Translations under genes and position numbers: made by a program | Part shown: positions 1-6,440 of the stretch, piece by piece | Layout of the letters: the number at the start of each line of letters is the position of its first letter | How positions within the stretch are numbered: the first letter of the stretch is position 1 | Assembly: GCA_027001815.1 (NCBI GenBank) | Contig: JALTLT010000181.1 | Location: 1 to 18,049, forward strand | Direction: 5' to 3' | Length of the DNA stretch: 18,049 bases | DNA from: Gammaproteobacteria bacterium | Lineage (GTDB): Bacteria > Pseudomonadota > Gammaproteobacteria > JALTLT01 | Notes under the pieces: model-generated | Told to the model about the DNA's origin: nothing | Database searches by the model: none | The model's input: the letters and a program-made list of their open reading frames with translations, nothing else

Positions 1-167
1 GGGTTACGTGGGTGGTGTGGGGTTTCGTTCTTGGTGAATTCGGCGGAGATCGCCCTATTTTCGGGGAAGATGGCGTGAGTTGGTCGTGCCCGCAATTGAT
101 GGGTGTCCATGAGTGAGGTCTCTCTCGAAAGTGGAGGGATTGGTGCTGGTGATGTGTCCCCGGATCG

Positions 168-210
168 TGCACGGGCCGCCGGAAGACGCCGTTTTTTCGA
201 CAGCCTGAAA
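168..210 (-). repeat. Degenerate copy of the intergenic palindromic repeat (hairpin C module)
   Basis: This stretch aligns with the repeat half at 6086-6167 (reverse complement) and at 8713-8794. The matches run from GCACGGG through GCCG, an A-rich arm, a T-rich arm and ACAGCCTG to AAG. Agreement is roughly 80 percent by eye and includes one inserted T. The A arm and T arm no longer pair perfectly, so this looks like a decayed copy. It lies in the leader of the CoA-binding gene. A 50-codon open frame at 109-261 runs through it and is therefore doubtful. Confidence 0.55.
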
Positions 211-245
211 GAGGGGGGGGTTGATTCGGGGGGGCGTGGCGCGGC

Positions 246-665
246 ATGCTGCGTGCCATGAAACGCCATTCGGAGATTCGGGTCGCGGTGGTGGGGGCCT
301 CCCCCAAGCCGGAGCGCTATTCCAACCAGGCGGTGCGGCTGCTGGCGGATAAGGGTTTCGCGGTGGTCCCGGTGACTCCCCGGGGGGGCGAGATCGAGGG
401 GTGGCCGGCGGTGCGCTCCCTGGAGGAGATCGAGACGCCGGTGGATACCGTCACCCTCTACGTGGGACCGCAGCGCAGCGGCGGCCTGCTGGAGCCGCTG
501 CGCAGGCTCGCTCCCCGCCGGGTGATCTTCAACCCCGGCACCGAATCGCCGCCGCTGGAGGAGGCGCTGCAGGCGGCGGGGATCGCCGTCGAGCGGGCCT
601 GCACCCTGGTCCTGCTGCGTCTCGGCACCTTTCTCGAGGAGGGGGCGGAGCCCGCCTCTTCCTGA
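246..665 (+). CDS. CoA-binding domain protein (YccU-type)
   Basis: This encodes a 139-residue cytosolic protein with one CoA_binding_2 (Rossmann-like) domain filling almost its whole length. The N-terminal strand-loop IRVAVVGASPKPERYSN is the nucleotide-binding turn of the family. It is followed by VVPVTPRGGEIEGWPAV, the segment TPVDTVTLYV and VIFNPGTESPPLEEAL, in which the NPG(T/A) element is typical. Family members bind CoA, but no reaction is firmly established, so the physiological role is unknown. A second ATG at 258 gives 135 residues and begins closer to the conserved core; neither start has a good Shine-Dalgarno sequence, so the start is uncertain. The gene is convergent with the sensor-domain gene, which ends 76 bp away, with a 10-bp-stem hairpin between them. 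Confidence 0.88.
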   Translation: MLRAMKRHSEIRVAVVGASPKPERYSNQAVRLLADKGFAVVPVTPRGGEIEGWPAVRSLEEIETPVDTVTLYVGPQRSGGLLEPLRRLAPRRVIFNPGTESPPLEEALQAAGIAVERACTLVLLRLGTFLEEGAEPASS

Positions 666-680
666 TCCGCTGCACGCCTC

Positions 681-719
681 GAGGGAGAGGTCCCCGCCCC
701 TTCCCTCTGCCTCTCCCTC
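681..719. terminator. Hairpin between convergent genes, possible weak terminator
   Basis: The 10-base arms GAGGGAGAGG (681-690) and CCTCTCCCTC (710-719) are perfectly complementary around a 19-base loop. It lies 15 bases after the stop of the CoA-binding gene and before the end of the convergent sensor gene. No T-run follows directly; the nearest is GATTTTT at about 733-739. Termination activity is therefore uncertain. Confidence 0.4.
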
Positions 720-741
720 CGGGACGATCTTCCGATTTTTC

Positions 742-1707
742 CTACAGCCCCAGGCTGCCGGCCCAGAAGGCGTGGCTCCGGTCCAGGAACTCGTCCCACG
801 GCAGATAGTGGGAGCCGTCGCAGGAGAAGGTGAGGCCCACCATGCCGTTGAAGATGTTCAGGGAGCCGGAGCGGAGGTAGAGGGTCTCGTCCATGAAGCG
901 CAGTTCGCGGAAGCCGTCCAGCACCGGCCGGATCTTCTCCGCCGGCACTATCGCGTTCTCCGGGTAGGGGCGCAGAGGGTAGGCGAGACAGATGTCGGGA
1001 TCGGTGAGCAGGTGGATGTCGAGCAGCCGGTAGCGGAAGGGGTCGTCGATCCACCAGATGATCGCCCGACTGCTGGAGAAGTGGATCCAGGTGTGGAAGA
1101 CGCCGTGGTCCACCATCAGTTCGTCCATCACCCCCAGCGCCTCGTCGATGTGGCGGTCCATCTCGCTCTCCACCCGGGTCTGGTGAAAGACGGTGCCGCG
1201 GATCGCCGGGTCGCCCTTGATCTGGCGCCACTGGGTCGGTTCGTCGTAGAGGGCCATCTCCTGGGTGAGTGGCAGTTGCCGGAGGTCGAAGTCGGCTCCC
1301 AGGTAGCCGAGCTGGCGCCCCTGGTCGTCCCTCACCACCTGCATGGCGGTGAGCGAGGGGCGTTTCGCGCGGATACTGATGTAGGCCTCGGAGAGGATGA
1401 AATCGGTGCCGGGGTGGAGCTGCTGCATGTAGGGGCGGTGGGAGCGGTCACGGCCGAAGTCCTTCTCCAGCACGCCTTCCGGACCGATGTTGTCGGAGAG
1501 CTGGACCCCCCGGTTGTCCAGGGCGTAGAGGAAGCGGACGTCGGGAATGGTGGTGAGCCCCTCCTGGAGCATGGCGTCCATCGCCTGCCGGTCTCCCCAG
1601 ACGGTGGTAAGGCGACCTGCCAGCGCCTCCAGGGGCTTCCGGATCCGCTGTTCGAGGCTCTTTCGCTGGCGGGCGATCGCCTGCTGGATGGTGGCACTCT
1701 CGGGCAT
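742..1707 (-). CDS. PDC/Cache-type sensor-domain protein, no membrane anchor
   Basis: This encodes a 321-residue protein. Residues about 10-60 are helical and charged. Residues about 60-165 have the look of a PDC/Cache ligand-binding fold: LYALDNRGVQLSDN, then DRSHRPYMQ, then FILSEAYISIRAKRPSLT followed by a DDQGRQLGYLGADFD strand pair. In known Cache proteins this region binds small ligands in the periplasm. Here there is no signal peptide and no hydrophobic helix, and no kinase, GGDEF, HAMP or methyl-accepting region follows. Residues 170-321 match nothing I recognise. The protein may therefore be a soluble cytosolic sensor or partner. It lies 163 bp downstream of nnrS on the same strand, separated by a decayed repeat. 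The ATG at 1707 lacks a close Shine-Dalgarno, so the start is only probable. Confidence 0.72.
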   Translation of the reverse strand: MPESATIQQAIARQRKSLEQRIRKPLEALAGRLTTVWGDRQAMDAMLQEGLTTIPDVRFLYALDNRGVQLSDNIGPEGVLEKDFGRDRSHRPYMQQLHPGTDFILSEAYISIRAKRPSLTAMQVVRDDQGRQLGYLGADFDLRQLPLTQEMALYDEPTQWRQIKGDPAIRGTVFHQTRVESEMDRHIDEALGVMDELMVDHGVFHTWIHFSSSRAIIWWIDDPFRYRLLDIHLLTDPDICLAYPLRPYPENAIVPAEKIRPVLDGFRELRFMDETLYLRSGSLNIFNGMVGLTFSCDGSHYLPWDEFLDRSHAFWAGSLGL

Positions 1708-1754
1708 GATCGACGAGGGACTCCCTTATGGGTTGTGGTGGTTGCTCATCATAG

Positions 1755-1827
1755 CAGGCCATCGAAAAACACCGTATTTCGGTTTCCGGCGTTGTAATGG
1801 GCCAAGATGGCCTCTCGCAATGTCCTG
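1755..1827 (+). repeat. Short-form intergenic palindromic repeat, decayed copy
   Basis: This 73-bp stretch aligns end to end with the short form of the repeat: CAGG, hairpin C core GAAAAACACCGT, linker TTTCCGGCGTTG, hairpin A remnant GGCCAAGATGGCC, and the terminal TGTCCTG. By hand it differs at about 14 of 73 positions from a composite of the 6086-6255 modules. The A and T arms of hairpin A have diverged, so its stem is broken. It lies between nnrS (3' end) and the sensor gene (5' end). Confidence 0.75.
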
Positions 1828-1870
1828 GCAAGTGGCGGCGGGTGGCGGGTCAACGCGAGGTGCCCCTGGA

Positions 1871-3064
1871 TCAGCCCGGCCGCCCGTCCACTCGCGGGCG
1901 GATCAGGATGGGAGCGTAGACCACCACGAAGAGCAGGAAGGCGAGGGTCCAGAGGCCGGCGGCGAGATGGATCCAGGTGGTATAGCGGTCGGCTGCCAGC
2001 AGGGGGGCGATCACCCGGCTCAGGGCGGCCAGGTTGATAAGGGCGAAGGCGATGGTGACCACCGGCCCGACACGCATCTGGCGCCCCGTGTGACCGATGG
2101 CGACACGGGCCATCATGCCGAGGGTGATCACCGCCATGCCGCCGGCCATCAGGCCGTGCAGGGCGATGAGCCAGGGCAGTCCGAGGGGAGTGGCGAGGGC
2201 GGTGAGCAGCAGCCCGGCGACGATCCAGGCGTAGCCGGTGAAGAGTACCCAGAGCAGCGAGACCCGCAGCAGCTTCGGTGTCCACCAGCCGGCCAGGCGG
2301 ATGGCGTGGATGGCGGCGGTGAGGAGACCGAAGAGGGTGGTGGCGGGGCCGGCGGGGTCCGCCACCTCGACCGCCCCCAGGAGGGCCACCGAAGGGAGGG
2401 CGAGGCGCTCGATCCAGGGCCAGGAGCGGGTGGTGGCACCACCGGGCGCGCCGCGCTCGATGAAGAAAGGAATCACCCGCCCGCCCATGGCGATGATGAT
2501 CGCCAGGATGGTGTAGATGGAGAGGGTGGTCCCGGCCCGGGCAGTCCGGGTGATGTCGAGGGCCTCGAGGTGGATCATCAGGTTGCCGACGGCGAGAAGG
2601 AGCAGCAGGAGCGGGAAGAGGTAGTTGTTCTTCTGCCGCTTGCGATGGATCGGCAGGAGGATGGCCAGCGCAAGGAGAGGAGCCGGCAACAGGTCGATGA
2701 GGGCGACGAGACCGGCCGGCAGGGGCAGCCACGGGGCGAGGCGGGCCGCCAGCCAGAGCATTGCCAGCCCTGCCAGGGGGGCGCCATTGAGGGTCTGGAT
2801 GCCGGTCCAGTTGCGTACCGCAGTGAGCAGAAAGCCGGCCAGCACCGCCGTGAGATAGCCGTGCAGCATCTCGTGACCGTGCCAGAGGGAGGGGCCTCCG
2901 AAGTGGTCCGGAGGTGCCAGGGCCCCGCTCCAGGCGGCCACCCAGAGGGGGATCAGCACCAGGGCGGAGAGGCCGGCCAGCAGGAAGAAGGGCCGGAAGC
3001 CGAGGGCGAAAAGGGCGAATCCGCCGGCCGCGGGGGAAGAGGGCTCTTCGATCTGTGCAGGCAT
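1871..3064 (-). CDS. nnrS: NnrS family integral membrane protein
   Basis: This encodes a 397-residue, very hydrophobic protein with about twelve predicted transmembrane helices, the usual size for NnrS. The family signature is visible near the N terminus: GFRPFFLLAGL at about 22-32 and WHGHEMLHGY at 61-70, followed by FLLTAVRNWTG. Family knowledge: NnrS is a heme- and copper-containing inner-membrane protein associated with denitrification genes and protection from nitric oxide stress; its exact chemistry is unsettled. The gene begins 41 bp after the hemerythrin gene and is probably co-transcribed with it and tolC. No nitrite or nitric oxide reductase is in the window, so its physiological partner is not visible. 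The ATG at 3064 has only a weak Shine-Dalgarno. Confidence 0.93.
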   Translation of the reverse strand: MPAQIEEPSSPAAGGFALFALGFRPFFLLAGLSALVLIPLWVAAWSGALAPPDHFGGPSLWHGHEMLHGYLTAVLAGFLLTAVRNWTGIQTLNGAPLAGLAMLWLAARLAPWLPLPAGLVALIDLLPAPLLALAILLPIHRKRQKNNYLFPLLLLLLAVGNLMIHLEALDITRTARAGTTLSIYTILAIIIAMGGRVIPFFIERGAPGGATTRSWPWIERLALPSVALLGAVEVADPAGPATTLFGLLTAAIHAIRLAGWWTPKLLRVSLLWVLFTGYAWIVAGLLLTALATPLGLPWLIALHGLMAGGMAVITLGMMARVAIGHTGRQMRVGPVVTIAFALINLAALSRVIAPLLAADRYTTWIHLAAGLWTLAFLLFVVVYAPILIRPRVDGRPG

Positions 3065-3104
3065 GGTGGAGTTACCGCTGTTATCGATGGTTCCGAGGGA
3101 AGGG

Positions 3105-3656
3105 TCAGACCCGCAGGTACTCCTCCATGGAGGGTTCCTGCGGCTGTCGCCGCTCCTGCATGGCGCGCCCGATCTCCTTCAGCTCGCGGCTGCTCAGCAG
3201 ATGGCGGGCGAGTTCGAGGAAGTTCTCCTCCTCGTAGGCGAGATGCTCCCGCAGCGCCTCGGCGAACTCCCGTGCCTGCCGCTGAAAGGCTGCGAGGTCC
3301 TCGATGGTGCCGGGTTGTCGCAGGGCAGGGGCGAGGCTCTGCCACTGTCGGTCGAGTGCCTGGTGATCCTCCCGCAGGCGATGGATGGTCTCCGCCATCT
3401 TCAGGGAGGTGCGTACCAGGCGGGGAAAGAGTTCCCGCTCCTCGTCCAGGTGGTGGAGCGGGGCGGCGGTGGAAAAGTAGGTGTGGACGCTGCGTGCTGC
3501 CCGGCGGGCCTCCGCATCCACCCCGCCCTGTTCCGGCAGGTGTTCGGCCAGGCGCTCCAGCAGCCCGGCGTGTTCGCGCATGCGGCCGTGGCAGGCGAGA
3601 AGCAGACCCAGGGGGTCGCTGAAGTCGGGGGCGGTTTCCGGAAAGGGGCTGGACAT
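3105..3656 (-). CDS. Hemerythrin HHE-domain protein
   Basis: This encodes a 183-residue soluble protein with one hemerythrin-like four-helix bundle. The candidate diiron ligands lie on successive helices: H in LLLACHGRMREH, the pair in APLHHLDEERELFPRL, and EHLAYEEENFLELA. Such proteins bind O2 or NO, or serve in Fe-S repair (YtfE/RIC-like); which role applies here cannot be read from the sequence. I chose the ATG at 3656 because GGAGAG lies a normal distance upstream. The alternative GTG at 3674 overlaps the tolC stop as GTGA and would add six residues. Either way the gene overlaps or abuts the end of tolC, so translation is probably coupled. nnrS follows after a short gap, which supports a role in NO or oxygen handling. 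Confidence 0.9.
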   Translation of the reverse strand: MSSPFPETAPDFSDPLGLLLACHGRMREHAGLLERLAEHLPEQGGVDAEARRAARSVHTYFSTAAPLHHLDEERELFPRLVRTSLKMAETIHRLREDHQALDRQWQSLAPALRQPGTIEDLAAFQRQAREFAEALREHLAYEEENFLELARHLLSSRELKEIGRAMQERRQPQEPSMEEYLRV

Positions 3657-3670
3657 GGCGGTTCTCTCCG

Positions 3671-4987
3671 TCACTGCAGATACCGGTTAAGCTGATCGAG
3701 ATCCTCTTCCGAGAGGGTCCCCGCCGCCTGTCGGAGGCTCAGGGTGTTGGTGACGTAGGAGTAGCGCGCCTGGGCGTGGTTGCGGATGGCGGCGAAACGA
3801 CCCCTCTGGGAGAGTAGCACGTCGACGATGGTACGCGTGCCCACTTCGAAACCCGCCTCGGTGGCCTTGAGAGCACTCTCGCTGGAGACGATGCTCTGCT
3901 TGAGGGCCTGGGCCGAGGCGACCGCGGTCAGTACCCCGTAATAGGCGTCGCTCACCTGGCGGCGTACCCCCCGCTCGGTGGAGGCGAGTTGTTCCTTTGC
4001 CGCGGTGAGGCTCTGCTCCGCCTTGTCGATGCCGGTGGTGACCTTGCCACCGGTGTACAGGGGGGCAGCCACCTGGAGCTGGATGTAGGAGTTGTAGCGT
4101 TCCACGGGGAAGATGCCGCCGAAGTTGGCCTCGCTGTAGCCATGGCCGGCGTTGAAGTCGACGGTGGGATAGCGCCCGGCGCGGGCCATGGAGACCCCGT
4201 GGCGGGCCTGCTCCACCGCGAAGCGCGCCGCCTGGAGGGAGAGGTTCTGCTCCAGGGCGGCGGCGATCCAGGCATCCAGCGCCTGCGGGTCGGGGGGGGC
4301 GAGGGGCATATCGTCGACCAGGTCGGCCAGGGGGGTGTCGGGGTCGAGGGGGCCGACGATCTCGGCCAGTGCGGCCATGGCGCTCACCACGCCATTCTTC
4401 GCGGCGATGAGCTGGGCGGTGGCGTTGTCGTAGGCCGCCTGCGCCTCGTGGACGTCGGTGATGGCGATCATGCCCACCTCGAAACGGCGCTTGGCCTGGT
4501 CGAGCTGACGGGAGATGGCGGCCTTGTCCGCCTCCGCATAGCGAAGCTGGGCGGTGGCATCGAGGACGCCGAAGTAGGCGTTGGCGAGGCGCAGGATCAG
4601 CGCCTGGCGGGCGGCGGCCAGGTCGGCCGAGGCCTGGCCGATGGTGGCGTCGGCCAGCTTGAGCTGGACCATGTACTCCTGATGCCAGACCGGCTGGGTC
4701 AGGGTGAGGTTCCACCCCTTGTCGGTGTAGTAGCTGAGCACGTCGCTGATCTGGTCGTCGAGGCGGTTGCGGGTCATCTGGGCGCTCACTCCAACCTGGG
4801 GAAGGAGATTTCCCCGCGCCAGGGGGCGTTCGGCGAGAGCGGCCCGGTATTCCGCCTCGGCGGCCTTGAGGACGGGATCGGACTGCAGGGCGCGCTGGTA
4901 GAGCTCCCGCAGATCGGCGGCCTGTGACAGGGGGGCAATCGCAAGGAACAGCAGGAGGGCAAGGAGTGAAGGGGTTTGTTTGTGCAT
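3671..4987 (-). CDS. tolC: TolC family outer membrane channel protein
   Basis: This encodes a 438-residue protein with a Sec signal peptide (MHKQTPSLLALLLFLAIAPL, cleavage probably after SQA at about residue 23). The mature part has two structurally repeated halves, as in TolC: ADLRELYQRALQSDPVLKAA at the start of the first and LEQNLSLQAARFAVEQARHG at the start of the second. Long coiled-coil helices carry the family pattern GMIAITDVHEAQAAYDNA and the matching GTRTIVDVLLSQ. Three copies form the outer-membrane beta barrel and periplasmic tunnel used by type I secretion and RND or ABC efflux pumps. No adaptor or pump gene is present here, so the substrate is unknown. A PIMT-like methyltransferase lies upstream on the same strand, and the hemerythrin gene overlaps its 3' end. 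Confidence 0.93.
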   Translation of the reverse strand: MHKQTPSLLALLLFLAIAPLSQAADLRELYQRALQSDPVLKAAEAEYRAALAERPLARGNLLPQVGVSAQMTRNRLDDQISDVLSYYTDKGWNLTLTQPVWHQEYMVQLKLADATIGQASADLAAARQALILRLANAYFGVLDATAQLRYAEADKAAISRQLDQAKRRFEVGMIAITDVHEAQAAYDNATAQLIAAKNGVVSAMAALAEIVGPLDPDTPLADLVDDMPLAPPDPQALDAWIAAALEQNLSLQAARFAVEQARHGVSMARAGRYPTVDFNAGHGYSEANFGGIFPVERYNSYIQLQVAAPLYTGGKVTTGIDKAEQSLTAAKEQLASTERGVRRQVSDAYYGVLTAVASAQALKQSIVSSESALKATEAGFEVGTRTIVDVLLSQRGRFAAIRNHAQARYSYVTNTLSLRQAAGTLSEEDLDQLNRYLQ

Positions 4988-5330
4988 GGTTCCGATGTCC
5001 CGTGGATGGTTGCCTGGTTCCGGAGGAGCGCCTCGCCCGGATCTCCGCTCGGTGTCCTCGCGTTGGACTCGGCGGACGGGCGAAGGTTCACGGGTCGCGG
5101 GGTGTGCCGCCCCCCCAATCCGCTATGCGATTGCATTATCGCATCTTTTCGCGTGCGGAGCAGTGGCTCGCCGCCGGGAAATTTTCAAAACGGTGGTGGA
5201 GGGCCGCCGCGGCGCGGTCTCCGACCGTCCCCGCGACTCCGCCGCCTCCATTTCACGAGGGAGGCGCTTCACACCTCTCCCCACGGTCCCGGCCCTGCCG
5301 TGGCCGGCGGCCCACGCGGCGGGAGGGGGG
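4988..5330. other. Intergenic region between the methyltransferase gene and tolC
   Basis: This 343-bp stretch has no convincing gene; frames crossing it look like random GC-rich translation. It holds the tolC leader. Just before the tolC ATG is a GACATC-GAACC block nearly identical to the leader of the upstream methyltransferase gene. A 7-bp-armed inverted repeat lies at 5125-5144. Near 5289-5315, just after the methyltransferase stop, is a GC-rich CGTGG/CCACG hairpin without a T-run. The area around 5120-5200 is more AT-rich than its surroundings, as expected for a promoter. Confidence 0.6.
5125..5144 (-). promoter_or_regulatory. Inverted repeat with an embedded -10-like GATAAT, candidate tolC operator/promoter
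   Basis: ATGCGAT and ATCGCAT form perfect 7-bp arms around a 6-bp centre, 20 bp in all. Read on the minus strand, the site contains GATAAT, a fair match to a sigma-70 -10 element directed at tolC, which starts about 140 bp downstream. No convincing -35 is at the right distance. The symmetry suggests a dimeric regulator binding over the promoter; this is inference. Confidence 0.4.
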
Positions 5331-5993
5331 TCAGAGCTGGAAACCGCGCCGGTCCGGGGCGTTGAGCAGCCGGGGCAGGTCGGTCTCGAAGAGATCCTCC
5401 TGTGCCCAGTCCTCTTCTCCGTGGCGGGTGATCAGCCGGGCCTCCATGGCCGGTGGCTCGCCCACCACCACGAACATCCGGCCCTCGAGGTTGAGCAGCT
5501 CGAGATGACCCCGCTCCAGTTGATGGAGGGAGCCGGTGATGGCGATCACGTCGAAGGTGCCGTCCTCTTCCCACCCCCTGGCGGCATCTCCCGTCCGGTA
5601 TTCCACGTTGTGGATGCCGAGGGCCTCGAGTCGCGCGGTCGCGCTCTCGGAGAAGTCACCGAAGATATCCACCGTCACCACACTGCCGCCGAGCCGGGCG
5701 AGACAGGCGGTGAGATAGCCGGTACCGGTGCCGATCTCCAGGATCCGGTCGGTGGGGGCGATCTCGAGGGTCTGGAGGAGCCGCCCCTCCACCTTGGGGG
5801 TCATCATCACCTGGTCGTGGCCGATGGGGATCTCCAGGTCGGCGAAGGCGAGGTTGCGCCAGCGTTCGGGAACGAAACGCTCCCGGGGTACCGAAGCGAC
5901 CGCGTCCAGCACCCGCTGATCGAGGACGTCCCAGGTACGGAGCTGCTGGGTGATCATGTTGACGCGTGCACGGTCGAAATCGAGCTGTGTCAT
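5331..5993 (-). CDS. Divergent protein-L-isoaspartate O-methyltransferase family protein
   Basis: This encodes a 220-residue SAM-dependent methyltransferase-fold protein. VPRERFVPERWRNLAFAD at about 36-53 and the SAM-binding motif I LEIGTGTGYL at 85-94 place it in the PCMT family, which repairs isoaspartyl residues in aged proteins. However, the family's active-site stretch (TISQP in Escherichia coli Pcm, after PIG) is replaced by GHDQVMMTPKVEG, and the motif VTAAP is replaced by ITGSLH. It may therefore not be a classical repair enzyme. I chose the ATG at 5993 (MTQLDFDRARVNMI), which fits the family N terminus; a longer frame from 6074 would add 27 residues resembling non-coding sequence. 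It precedes tolC on the same strand with 343 bp between them, and the two genes share an almost identical leader next to their ATGs. Confidence 0.85.
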   Translation of the reverse strand: MTQLDFDRARVNMITQQLRTWDVLDQRVLDAVASVPRERFVPERWRNLAFADLEIPIGHDQVMMTPKVEGRLLQTLEIAPTDRILEIGTGTGYLTACLARLGGSVVTVDIFGDFSESATARLEALGIHNVEYRTGDAARGWEEDGTFDVIAITGSLHQLERGHLELLNLEGRMFVVVGEPPAMEARLITRHGEEDWAQEDLFETDLPRLLNAPDRRGFQL

Positions 5994-6085
5994 GGTTCTG
6001 ATGTCTCGCAGGAGGCGCGGGGCACCGCGCCGGCCGTTTCCGAATGCGCCTGGGAGGTTGCCGAAAAGGCCCATTCATGGGGTTT

Positions 6086-6255
6086 CTTCACAGGCTGTTG
6101 AAAAACACCGTTTTTCGGCAGCCCGTGCCGCGGTGCACGGATGCACCGCCGATTTCAATGACGCCAGGTCGTTGAAAACGTGAGGAAGCCGGAAATCGCA
6201 TTTTCGGCTTCCGGCGTTGAAAAAGGCCAGGATGGCCTTTTTCAACATCCTGTTA
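6086..6255. repeat. 170-bp composite intergenic palindromic repeat (reference copy)
   Basis: The left half (6086-6167) recurs inverted at 8713-8794, with 75 of 82 positions identical by hand count. The right half (6168-6255) recurs inverted at 11933-12020, with 83 of 88 identical. Structural modules in order are: hairpin C (GGCTGTTGAAAAA, loop CACCG, TTTTTCGGCAGCC); a small hairpin GGTGCA/TGCACC at about 6133-6146; hairpin B (GGAAGCCG, AAATCGCATTT, CGGCTTCC); and hairpin A (GTTGAAAAAGGCC at 6216-6228, loop AGGAT, GGCCTTTTTCAAC at 6234-6246). The end CATCCTG mirrors CAGG-type ends of other copies. It encodes no transposase. It could be a REP/MITE-like element. Confidence 0.85.
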
Positions 6256-6311
6256 GGGTAAGGCTGCCCATCTCCGAAGGCAAGCGCACCGCTGGTTCGG
6301 GCGCGTGGCGT

Positions 6312-6339
6312 CTTGCAAACCCGAGTGAAATCCTATACT
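6312..6339 (+). promoter_or_regulatory. Probable sigma-70 promoter of thiC
   Basis: A TATACT -10 element (6334-6339) is preceded by CTTGCA/TTGCAA at 6312-6318, giving a 15-16 bp spacer, a little short. Transcription would start near 6346, shortly before the first paired base of the TPP riboswitch at 6362. That placement is what makes the promoter credible. Confidence 0.6.
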
Positions 6340-6361
6340 TTTCGAGATTCGCCATCTGGCG

Positions 6362-6440
6362 CAGCTGGGGGTGTCGGGCCTTGCCCGGCTGAGACAGACC
6401 CTTCGAACCTGACCCGGGTCATGCCGGCGTAGGGAAGCTG
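6362..6440 (+). ncRNA. TPP riboswitch (THI element)
   Basis: The conserved core is clear. CCCGGCTGAGACAG gives the CUGAGA loop that contacts the pyrimidine of thiamine pyrophosphate. ACCCTTCGAACCTGA and the segment GCCGGCGTAGGGAAGCTG give the pyrophosphate-binding arm and the 3' strand. The closing helix P1 pairs CAGCT (6362-6366) with AGCTG (6436-6440). TPP binding normally represses the downstream gene, here thiC, the pyrimidine-branch enzyme of thiamine synthesis. The leader between the aptamer and the start codon is long, about 316 bases. Confidence 0.95.

Larger units (their letters stand above)
5994..6361. other. Divergent intergenic region upstream of thiC
   Basis: This holds the short leader of the methyltransferase gene, the 170-bp composite repeat (6086-6255) and then the thiC promoter. 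On the minus strand a 57-codon frame (6075-6248, starting MLKKAILAFFNAG) coincides with the repeat. I treat it as a by-product of the repeat, because differences between repeat copies change amino acids rather than being silent. No other gene is seen. Confidence 0.6.

Noticed and set aside
109..261. A 50-codon frame beginning ATGAGTGAGG whose TGA overlaps the second possible ATG of the CoA-binding gene (ATGA).
   Set aside because: It runs through a degenerate copy of an intergenic repeat, has no good ribosome binding site and no recognisable protein features. The ATGA overlap alone is not enough to call a gene.
1547..3622. A 691-codon plus-strand frame opposite nnrS and the hemerythrin gene.
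   Set aside because: It is a long antisense frame typical of high-GC coding sequence; its translation is low-complexity Gly/Gln/Glu-rich, and the minus strand encodes clear NnrS and hemerythrin proteins.
5994..6074. Longer N terminus (27 residues) for the PIMT-like protein.
   Set aside because: The added residues (MGLFGNLPGAFGNGRR) do not resemble the family and lie directly against the repeat; the family-like start is at 5993.
6075..6248. Minus-strand 57-codon frame starting MLKKAILAFFNAG inside the repeat; the same opening (MLKKAVLAFF) appears in the copies at 11941 and in the one at 16880.
   Set aside because: The repeat's hairpin A creates the same frame each time. The differences between copies (Ile/Val, Asn/His) are amino-acid changing, not silent, and the frames end differently. 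This fits DNA or RNA structure, not a conserved peptide.
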